The notes below the pieces were generated by a model that was given only the letters and a program-made list of their open reading frames with translations, searched no databases and was not told the DNA's origin. A stretch of 34,570 nucleotides of DNA, from positions 1 through 34,570 of the forward strand of contig NZ_AKJF01000204.1 in NCBI RefSeq assembly GCF_000282475.1. Direction: 5' to 3'. Each line of letters begins with the position of its first letter. Within the stretch, counting starts at the first letter, position 1. Below, piece after piece: positions 11,322-18,395 of the stretch. Position numbers and translations under genes: made by a program. The DNA comes from Pseudomonas sp. GM78. Its GTDB lineage: Bacteria; Pseudomonadota; Gammaproteobacteria; Pseudomonadales; Pseudomonadaceae.

Positions 11322-11792
11322 TCATTGATCCAGCAGCGCGCGGAGCATCCACGCGGTTTTCTCATGAACCTGCATGCGCTGGGTCAGCAAGTCAGCCGTA
11401 GGTTCGTCGCTGACTTTATCGAGCAACGGGAAGATCCCGCGGGCAGTGCGCGTGACGGCCTCCTGCCCCGCCACCAGTTGCCTGATCATGTCTTCGGCAG
11501 CCGGTACACCTTCTTCTTCCTTGATGGACGACAGGCGCGCGTAGATGGAATAGGCGCCGGGCGCCGGGAATCCAAGCGCGCGAATGCGCTCGGCAATCGA
11601 ATCGACCGCCAAGGCCAACTCGTTATATTGCTCCTCGAACATCAAGTGCAGGGTGCGGAACATCGGGCCGGTGACGTTCCAATGGAAGTTATGGGTTTTC
11701 AGGTAGAGCACATAGGTGTCCGACAGCAGGCGCGAAAGTCCGTCGACGATGGACTTGCGGTCCTCTTCACTGATACCGATATCGATTGCCAT
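11322..11792 (-). CDS. Dps-family DNA-binding/ferritin-like protein
   Basis: 156 residues, a four-helix ferritin-like fold. The intersubunit ferroxidase residues of Dps line up: His37 in HWNVTG, His49 in LHLMFEE, Glu53 (at the usual second-shell acidic position), then Asp64 and Glu68 in [11 protein letters not shown]. The short N-terminus has few basic residues, so DNA binding may be weak. AGGGG lies 7 bases before the ATG. Dps dodecamers oxidise and store iron and protect DNA from peroxide. It is transcribed divergently from the cold-shock gene. Confidence 0.93.
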   Translation of the reverse strand: MAIDIGISEEDRKSIVDGLSRLLSDTYVLYLKTHNFHWNVTGPMFRTLHLMFEEQYNELALAVDSIAERIRALGFPAPGAYSIYARLSSIKEEEGVPAAEDMIRQLVAGQEAVTRTARGIFPLLDKVSDEPTADLLTQRMQVHEKTAWMLRALLDQ

Positions 11793-11913
11793 GTTTTTCC
11801 CCTAAAGGTGATGAAGTTCATCCAACAGGTGCAGGACCACTCTAGCAAGCCTATCGCCAGGCTGCTGCCCGGATGCCCCGCCGGGCGCTCGCAAGACCGC
11901 TGGACTCCTTGAT

Positions 11914-11971
11914 TTGAGTAGGCTCAAGCTTTGCTGTTAAATAGGCAGCGTGTCGTCAGTGCCTATTTTTT
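11914..11971 (+). terminator. Orphan hairpin with T-run, overlapping a promoter-like sequence
   Basis: A 9-bp perfect stem (AAATAGGCA 11939-11947 with TGCCTATTT 11960-11968) with a 12-base loop runs straight into a T-tract, the form of a rho-independent terminator on the plus strand. No plus-strand gene lies upstream (dps points the other way). The left side also overlaps a TTGAGT-17-TTAAAT promoter-like pair at 11914-11942. It may end a small RNA transcribed from the dps spacer, or it may be part of the leader of the cold-shock gene. Confidence 0.5.
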
Positions 11972-12045
11972 CGGGCGCTGCGCATAGGCTGATACCGGGT
12001 ACGTGTACAACGCCTCTATTTATCCCGAAGCGAACCGTGCGCCAT

Positions 12046-12065
12046 CAGCTCTTCCTTGTGAGCTG
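12046..12065 (+). other. Small hairpin in the presumed 5' leader of the cold-shock gene
   Basis: CAGCTC (12046-12051) and GAGCTG (12060-12065) form a 6-bp stem with an 8-base loop, 21 bases before the ATG. Cold-shock genes often have structured leaders, but this stem alone does not prove regulation. Confidence 0.3.
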
Positions 12066-12086
12066 TCTTAACGTGAGTTAATCAAA

Positions 12087-12689
12087 ATGTTGAAAATCGT
12101 CCACCTGCTGATAGGCACAGCGGCCTTGCTGCTGTCCTTCATCCCTAGCCTGCGATCCGAAGCCCTGCCTTACCTGCAACAACCCGATGCCTTGTACCTG
12201 GCCTTTTTTGGCCTGCTTAACCTGACGCTTGCCCCGGTTATCCCTTACTGGAACAAAGGCCCGCGCCATCAACTGCAGAACCTGGTCAGCGCCCTGCTGG
12301 TACTGGCTGTCGTCCTGCAAACCCTGACACTGATCGCGCCAATGCCAGTGATTGCCGGCCAGCCTGCCGTGCTGTTCAGCCTGGTTGCAGCCCTGGTCGC
12401 TGTTGCCCTGCACCTGGCCATCAGCTTCTACAAATCGTCACCGGCCGCCGCTTCGCCTAGCTACGACATGAGCAACCGCGATACCGGGACCGTCAAGTGG
12501 TTCAACACCTCCAAAGGCTTCGGCTTTATTTCCCGCGACTCCGGCGACGATATTTTCGTGCACTTCCGGGCCATTCGCGGTGAAGGCCATCGCGTTCTGG
12601 TCGAAGGCCAGCGCGTCGAGTTCTCCGTCATGAATCGTGACAAAGGCCTGCAAGCCGAAGACGTCATCGCCGCCCTGCCGCGGCGCTGA
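12087..12689 (+). CDS. Membrane-anchored cold-shock domain protein
   Basis: 200 residues in two parts. Residues of about 3-20, 33-53, 64-84 and 93-115 are four hydrophobic segments, predicted membrane helices. Residues of about 130-198 are a complete cold-shock domain with RNP1 KGFGFIS (143-149) and RNP2 DIFVHF (155-160). The C-terminus is short. The layout predicts an inner-membrane protein that presents an RNA/ssDNA-binding domain to the cytoplasm. No clear SD precedes the ATG at 12087. An internal ATG (12468) could in principle yield the free domain but also lacks an SD. It lies next to dps and faces slyX across a shared terminator. Confidence 0.88.
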   Translation: MLKIVHLLIGTAALLLSFIPSLRSEALPYLQQPDALYLAFFGLLNLTLAPVIPYWNKGPRHQLQNLVSALLVLAVVLQTLTLIAPMPVIAGQPAVLFSLVAALVAVALHLAISFYKSSPAAASPSYDMSNRDTGTVKWFNTSKGFGFISRDSGDDIFVHFRAIRGEGHRVLVEGQRVEFSVMNRDKGLQAEDVIAALPRR

Positions 12690-12700
12690 TCAAAGGCAAT

Positions 12701-12732
12701 AAAAAAACCGCGAACATGTTCGCGGTTTTTTT
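12701..12732. terminator. Bidirectional terminator between the cold-shock gene and slyX
   Basis: A perfect palindrome, ACCGCGAACATGTTCGCGGT (12707-12726), is flanked by seven A on the left and seven T on the right. It therefore works as a rho-independent terminator for both converging genes. Confidence 0.93.
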
Positions 12733-12750
12733 ATGCCTGCACTTCTTCTA

Positions 12751-12957
12751 CTAGTAATGCGGTGGCGGCGCTTCTTCTTCGAAAGACTCGAACTGGCCGA
12801 CCATTTCCTCTTGCCGCTTGAGCAGCGCGGCCATTTGCAGCTGCAGGCGCTCGACCACCCGCTGCTGCGCCACCAGGACATCATTCAACGCCAGGATGGT
12901 GTCATCCTGAAACGCCAGTCGACTTTCAAGATCGGTTACGCGCTCTTCGAGGCTCAT
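12751..12957 (-). CDS. slyX: SlyX family protein
   Basis: 68 residues, almost entirely a predicted coiled coil ([20 protein letters not shown], then [10 protein letters not shown]...). It ends in the SlyX-type Pro-rich tail PPPHY. GGAGGG lies 7 bases before the ATG, inside the 3' end of the HIT gene, 3 bases after its stop, so the two are an operon. SlyX is found beside slyD in enterobacteria and here beside a HIT gene; its function is unknown. Confidence 0.93.
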   Translation of the reverse strand: MSLEERVTDLESRLAFQDDTILALNDVLVAQQRVVERLQLQMAALLKRQEEMVGQFESFEEEAPPPHY

Positions 12958-12960
12958 GGC

Positions 12961-13386
12961 TCAACCCTCCACAAACTGGAAATCATCGGTCAACACCAGG
13001 CGCAGCCGTTCGCGAATCGCCGCGACCTGCTCCGCACTGTAGGGCCTGGCCGGGTGCTTGCCCCAGACCGGTGCCGGCCAGGCCGCGTCTTCACGCTTGC
13101 GCACGATCACATGCATGTGCAACTGACTGACCACGTTGCCCAGGGCAGCGACGTTCAGCTTGTCCGCATCGAACGAGTCCTTGAGCAGCTCTGCCAACGA
13201 GGTGGTTTCCTGCCACAGCTGCTGCTGATCGGCGCCACTTAACTGAAATATCTCGCTGATATCGTCCCTGCGTGGCACGAGGATGAACCAGGGGTAGTTC
13301 GAATCATTGGACAACAGCAACCGACAAAGTGGGAAATCGCCGATCGGTAGTGTGTCTTGTTGAAGTCGTGGATCTAAAGCGAACAC
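12961..13386 (-). CDS. HIT-family (histidine triad) nucleotide-binding protein
   Basis: 141 residues from a GTG start (VFALDPRLQQDT). This start has GGGAG 8 bases upstream, and it is where similarity to HIT proteins begins. The histidine triad is present as QLHMHVIVR, a variant H-x-H plus Val with the third His replaced. A conserved LSNDSNYPWFILVPR segment lies near the N-terminus. HIT proteins hydrolyse or transfer nucleotides (Hint, Fhit, GalT branches); this Pseudomonas type has no known substrate. The frame is open for another 81 codons upstream (to 13629), which I regard as non-coding. Confidence 0.87.
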   Translation of the reverse strand: MFALDPRLQQDTLPIGDFPLCRLLLSNDSNYPWFILVPRRDDISEIFQLSGADQQQLWQETTSLAELLKDSFDADKLNVAALGNVVSQLHMHVIVRKREDAAWPAPVWGKHPARPYSAEQVAAIRERLRLVLTDDFQFVEG

Positions 13387-14200
13387 TGCGCATACTCCCG
13401 CCAGGTCTTCATTTTTCAGCTTAGCGTCCATCCAGAGAGGTGGTACGCCGGGCCACTGAACGGCAGCATACCCTGCCAGCTTCACAGCGAACCACTGCCT
13501 GCGCCCGTCGGGATCTACAAATGGCACAAGCGCGCCCCGAGATGAGACAGTTCCTGCGAAAACGCACCAATACCAAACCAGTGCAGGGTAAAAAACGCCG
13601 AAATGACCAGAAAACCACAGCCTGTTCACTCAATGCAAAAACGCCCGACTGTTTGAAATCAGACAGTCATTGAAATTTTTTGCACCAAAACCGCACAGTA
13701 CGTCTACGCTGAGTGCTTCGCATATCCGCCATTTACTCACTGGCGGGGTGAACCGGTAACGCTTTTACATGTCACGCGGACAGGCAGGAGGCTAAGACAC
13801 GATGCCAACCACGGCGTCAAGCCCGACGTAAAGAAGCAAGAACCCCCGGTTTTATGAGGTTTTTACCGCACCAGGCAGCCAGACAGAAAAAAAATCGGTG
13901 GAGTTCTGATTTGTGCACGCTTGTTGCATTGTTACCCACATCGTCTATGAGGCACCGCGGGAAGCAGGCAGTCTCAAGACCAACAAAAACAGTGGCAGGG
14001 TAGCCCGATGGAGATTCAAACGTTTCACCAGGGACTCTTTTTATCGATGCGCCAACCCAGAAAAACAGCACTAAAGTTGTCAGTCCGGTTGCATCGGGGC
14101 TGTAAATTTGCGACATCTAGCTAGCCGTTTACGACAGGGTCGTAAAGAAGCTGAAAGGATAGATGCGCAAGTATCGCCAACATTGTCGGCGTGATATAAG
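13387..14200. other. Long intergenic region upstream of oprD, no convincing gene
   Basis: I see no recognisable protein in either strand. Notable items are a 6-bp hairpin (GACTGT 13647-13652 with ACAGTC 13663-13668) followed by an A/T-rich run, a second short inverted repeat (CCGCCA with TGGCGG, near 13726-13746), a 9-codon ORF with a strong SD at 13802-13831, and A/T-rich stretches near 13850-13900. Base composition is visibly lower in GC than the flanking genes. A 99-codon minus-strand frame at 13817-14116 has no family resemblance. Confidence 0.6.
13786..13831 (+). promoter_or_regulatory. Possible 9-codon leader peptide with perfect SD
   Basis: AGGAGG at 13786-13791 is spaced 10 bases from an ATG at 13802 that opens MPTTASSPT followed by TAA. 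The SD is stronger than most in this window, yet the reading frame is tiny. It could be a leader peptide, the start of a decayed gene, or chance. It lies 459 bases before the oprD ATG, far for simple attenuation. Confidence 0.3.
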
Positions 14201-14289
14201 TTTGCGCCGACACAAAAAGAAAGAGCCGCCCAGATAATAAAACAGGTGGGACGGCAGTACTCTTCTAAAAACCAAAGGAGCAAATCACG
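14192..14289 (+). promoter_or_regulatory. oprD promoter candidate and structured 5' leader
   Basis: An extended -10 element TGATATAAG (14192-14200) with no good -35 predicts a start near 14206 and a leader of about 84 bases. The leader contains AAAAAGAA at 14214-14221, an exact AANAANAA match to the Hfq/Crc target motif. It also has a hairpin (GCCGCCCA 14225-14232 with TGGG-A-CGGC 14247-14255) whose 14-base loop is A-rich. The oprD SD (AAGGAG, 14275-14280) follows. Post-transcriptional control of OprD by Hfq/Crc and small RNAs is known in P. aeruginosa; its presence here is inference. Confidence 0.5.
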
Positions 14290-15612
14290 ATGCGCGTGAT
14301 GAAGTGGAGCATGATCGCACTGGCTGTTGCAGCTGGTACCTCGCAGTTCGCAGTGGCGTCGTCCCAGGACGAGTCCAAGGGTTTCATCGATGATTCGAGC
14401 CTGAAACTCAAAACCCGTTTTGAGTACATGAACCGCGACTTCAAGAACGGTGCAAGCAACAACGCAACCTCCGGCTATCGCCAGGACTCCGGTCTCAGCC
14501 AACTGCTGACTTACGAGTCGGGCTTCACTCAAGGCATCGTAGGTTTCGGCCTCGACGCAATGGCGATGGGCTCGGTCAAACTCGATGGCGGTACTGGCCA
14601 CCGCGGTAACGGCCTGTTCGCTGTCGACAGCGATAACAATCCAGAAAAATCCCAAGGCAAGGTTGGCGGTGCAGTCAAACTGCGTCTCTCCGACACTGTT
14701 CTGAAATACGGTCGCCAATTCGTTGCCAGCCCTGTGTTCGCTACCGATGACAGCCGCATGCTGCCAGAAGTTGCTGAAGGCACCTTGCTGACCAGCAAGG
14801 AAATCAAAGGCCTGGAACTGAGCGCCGGTCGCTTCACCGCACTGAGCGCCCAAACCGGTATGGGTCATGACACCGTTGCCGGTGTTGCAGATGAAAATGG
14901 AAACCACGGCGAAGGCATAAGCGGCGGCATCAACATCTTCGGCGCCAGCTACGCTTTCACCGACAACTTCACCGGTGCCGTCGCTGCATCGGATGCTGAA
15001 GAGTACTTCAAGAAGTACTACGTCAACCTGAACTGGACCCTGCCGATCAACGACGATCAGTCGCTGAACTTCGACCTGAACGGTTACAAAACCAAGGGCG
15101 ACAAACGTGGCGACCTGGTTGACGCCATCGGCGACGGCACCCTGGGTGTGGACAACAACCTGTGGTCCCTGGCAGCTGCCTATAGCCTGGGCGCGCACAA
15201 GTTCACCCTGGCTTACCAGCAGTCGAGCGGCGACAACGCTTACTACTACGGCGTTGACGGCAACAGCACCATCTTCGTATCCAACTCCATTCAGATCTCC
15301 GACTTCGTGGGCCGCGAGGAGAAATCCTACCAAGCTCGCTACGACCTGAACATGGCGACCTACGGCGTACCTGGTCTGAGCTTCATGACCCGTTACGTGA
15401 TGGGTGACAACATCAAGACTAATGGTCTGGGTGAAGGTAAGGAAAACGAGTGGAACATTGAGTCCAAGTACGTTGTGCAAGAAGGCCCGGCCAAAGACTT
15501 GTCTTTCCGCGCTCGTTTCGCCAACTACCGCGCGAACGGCGCGTACGCTGGTTACTCGCGCGACAACTACGATACCCGTCTGATCATTGAGTACCCGCTG
15601 AACATCCTGTAA
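14290..15612 (+). CDS. oprD: OprD-family outer-membrane porin
   Basis: 440 residues. A signal peptide, MRVMKWSMIALAVAAGTSQFAVA (about 23 residues), closely resembles that of P. aeruginosa OprD. Next comes GFIDDSSLKLKTRFEYMNRD, the first strands of the 18-stranded OprD barrel. The C-terminus RLIIEYPLNIL, with its terminal hydrophobic residue, suits BAM recognition. Family porins import basic amino acids, peptides or carboxylates; OprD itself is the carbapenem entry route in P. aeruginosa. The position beside HIT-slyX-csp-dps-aspS matches the oprD locus there, but external loops differ, so substrate is uncertain. AAGGAG lies 9 bases before the ATG. Confidence 0.93.
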   Translation: MRVMKWSMIALAVAAGTSQFAVASSQDESKGFIDDSSLKLKTRFEYMNRDFKNGASNNATSGYRQDSGLSQLLTYESGFTQGIVGFGLDAMAMGSVKLDGGTGHRGNGLFAVDSDNNPEKSQGKVGGAVKLRLSDTVLKYGRQFVASPVFATDDSRMLPEVAEGTLLTSKEIKGLELSAGRFTALSAQTGMGHDTVAGVADENGNHGEGISGGINIFGASYAFTDNFTGAVAASDAEEYFKKYYVNLNWTLPINDDQSLNFDLNGYKTKGDKRGDLVDAIGDGTLGVDNNLWSLAAAYSLGAHKFTLAYQQSSGDNAYYYGVDGNSTIFVSNSIQISDFVGREEKSYQARYDLNMATYGVPGLSFMTRYVMGDNIKTNGLGEGKENEWNIESKYVVQEGPAKDLSFRARFANYRANGAYAGYSRDNYDTRLIIEYPLNIL

Positions 15613-15645
15613 TCAGGGTGTAAGACCGGTAGTCTGTAGATCAAG

Positions 15646-15679
15646 AAACCGCCCACCTCTTCAGGTGGGCGGTTTTTTT
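15646..15679 (+). terminator. Terminator of oprD
   Basis: A 13-bp perfect stem (AAACCGCCCACCT with AGGTGGGCGGTTT) and a 4-base loop are followed by seven T. It lies 33 bases after the oprD stop. Confidence 0.95.
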
Positions 15680-15763
15680 ATGCCTGCCACATGGCAAACG
15701 CTGCCGCAAGCAACTTGCCCGCATAACGTTAATACTTTTTTCAATGAACTCATCAACAGTCAC

Positions 15764-15795
15764 AAAAAAACCCAAGAGACTATTCACCTCTTGGG
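15764..15795 (-). terminator. Terminator of the mscS-like gene
   Basis: On the minus strand CCCAAGAG and CTCTTGGG form an 8-bp stem with a 9-base loop followed by seven T. It lies 26 bases past the mscS-like stop, so oprD and this gene converge with separate terminators. Confidence 0.92.
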
Positions 15796-15820
15796 CTTAT
15801 GTAACAACTAACAAACAGGC

Positions 15821-16663
15821 TTACTGTACTGCCGCTTCCTGAACCACGCGAACTACACGCTGAGGAAATGGAATGTCAATACCTGCCGTTTTCAACCGGT
15901 CGCGGGACTGCTCGTTAAACATGAACATCACATCCCAATAATCCGCTGTCTTCACCCACACACGCAGGGAAACGGTGATCGAACTGTCACCCAGGGTCGA
16001 AATAACGGCCTGCGGTGCCGGGTCAGCCAATACGCGCGGATCCTTGGCCAGTTCCAGCAAGACTTCACGGGCCTTTTGCAAGTCCGCCTCGTAATCGACA
16101 CCCACATCGAACACCACCTTGCGCGTCGGTTGACGGTTGGTGTTGGTGATGATGCCGTTCGACAGGTTGCCATTAGGCACGATGATGGTTTTGTTATCGC
16201 CGGTGCGCAGCACCGTGTGGAAAATCTGGATGCTGTCGACGGTACCCGCTACGCCTTGGGCTTCGATCCAGTCACCGATACGGAACGGACGGAACAGCAG
16301 AATAAGCACCCCGCCGGCGAAGTTGGCCAGGCTGCCCTGCAAGGCCAGGCCAATGGCCAGGCCTGCCGCACCGATCGCGGCCACGAACGACGTGGTTTCC
16401 ACACCGATCATCGACGCCACGCTGACGACCAGCAGGATCTTGAGGATGATGTTTGCCAGGCTGCTGATAAAGCCTTGCAGCGCCAGGTCGGCATTACGCA
16501 GGGCGATCAGGCCACCGAGCTTTTGCGTGACCTTGTTGATCAACCACCAGCCGACCGCCAGCGTGATGACCGCCAACAGCACACGGCTGCCATATTCCAT
16601 GATCATCGGGATCCAGGATTGGGACACCCTGACCAGGTTGTCTACTTCAGCATTTAAGTCCAT
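15821..16663 (-). CDS. mscS: Small-conductance mechanosensitive channel (MscS family)
   Basis: 280 residues, close to E. coli MscS (286). Transmembrane helices lie at about 20-42, 65-85 and 91-125. The third is the Gly/Ala-rich pore helix (GAAGLAIGLALQGSLANFAGG) followed by the family signature FRPFRIGDWIE. A beta domain (VVPNGNLSNGIITN) and the cytoplasmic cage domain complete the protein. It opens under membrane tension to release osmolytes in hypo-osmotic shock. AGGAG lies 7 bases before the ATG. Confidence 0.95.
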   Translation of the reverse strand: MDLNAEVDNLVRVSQSWIPMIMEYGSRVLLAVITLAVGWWLINKVTQKLGGLIALRNADLALQGFISSLANIILKILLVVSVASMIGVETTSFVAAIGAAGLAIGLALQGSLANFAGGVLILLFRPFRIGDWIEAQGVAGTVDSIQIFHTVLRTGDNKTIIVPNGNLSNGIITNTNRQPTRKVVFDVGVDYEADLQKAREVLLELAKDPRVLADPAPQAVISTLGDSSITVSLRVWVKTADYWDVMFMFNEQSRDRLKTAGIDIPFPQRVVRVVQEAAVQ

Positions 16664-16700
16664 CTGCTTTCTCCTGCATTTTTCCGGCTACCCGGCACGC

Positions 16701-16754
16701 GAAAAATAAAGCGGCAGAAAGACCGAACCCTATCCGGAACGATCGTTTCTGCCG
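16701..16754 (-). terminator. Terminator of yajQ
   Basis: CGGCAGAAA (16712-16720) and TTTCTGCCG (16746-16754) form a 9-bp perfect stem with a 25-base loop. Read on the minus strand the stem is followed by CTTTATTTTTC. It sits between yajQ and the mscS-like gene, implying separate transcripts. Confidence 0.75.
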
Positions 16755-16804
16755 TTGCTTGGGCCTCGGACGCCGAAAACGCCGAGAGGTTCCCGCTTTG
16801 TACG

Positions 16805-17290
16805 TTAATCGCGGAAGTTGTTGAACTGCAGCGGCATGCCGAATTCCTTGGCGCGCAGCACTGCAATGGCTTCCTGCAGGTCGTCACGTTTCTTGCCGGT
16901 GATGCGCACTTGCTCACCCTGGATGGCGGCCTGCACCTTGAGCTTGGCGTCCTTGACGTGAGCGACGATTTTCTTCGCCAGCTCTTTGTCGATGCCTTCC
17001 TTGAGGACGGCTTCCTGCTTCATCAGCTTGCCCGATGCGAATGCGTCCTTGACCTCAAGGCACTGCACATCGATCTTGCGCTTGACCAGGGCCAGCTTGA
17101 GGATCTCGATCATCGCTTCGAGCTGGAAATCCGCTTCAGCGGTCAGGTTGACGGTCAGGTCCTTTTCCTTGAACTCGAAGCTGCCTTTGCCTTTCAGGTC
17201 ATAGCGACGATCGAGCTCCTTGACGGCGTTCTCGACCGCGTTGGTGACTTCGTGTTTGTCCAGTTCGGATACCACGTCGAACGACGGCAT
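16805..17290 (-). CDS. yajQ: YajQ family nucleotide-binding protein
   Basis: 161 residues covering the full UPF0234/YajQ family, starting [22 protein letters not shown] and ending [11 protein letters not shown]. The fold is two ferredoxin-like (RNP-like) domains. Members bind nucleotides or tRNA. Those of Xanthomonas and Pseudomonas are reported cyclic-di-GMP receptors that act with a transcription factor. TGGAGAG lies 5 bases before the ATG. It is divergent from the panE-like gene with a 142-base spacer. Confidence 0.96.
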   Translation of the reverse strand: MPSFDVVSELDKHEVTNAVENAVKELDRRYDLKGKGSFEFKEKDLTVNLTAEADFQLEAMIEILKLALVKRKIDVQCLEVKDAFASGKLMKQEAVLKEGIDKELAKKIVAHVKDAKLKVQAAIQGEQVRITGKKRDDLQEAIAVLRAKEFGMPLQFNNFRD

Positions 17291-17306
17291 GTAATCTCTC
17301 CAATAA

Positions 17307-18350
<1,044 letters not shown>

Positions 18351-18395
18351 GCAGCGGCTACGCTGGCCACTTGTTCCTTTGCAGCGATAAACCTG

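Noticed and set aside
13817-14116. 99-codon minus-strand frame in the oprD upstream region
   Set aside because: No SD, mixed codon use and no family resemblance; it lies in lower-GC DNA where open frames arise by chance.
14080-15480. 466-codon minus-strand frame over oprD
   Set aside because: OprD signal peptide, barrel and C-terminus are on the plus strand; the antisense frame is a shadow.
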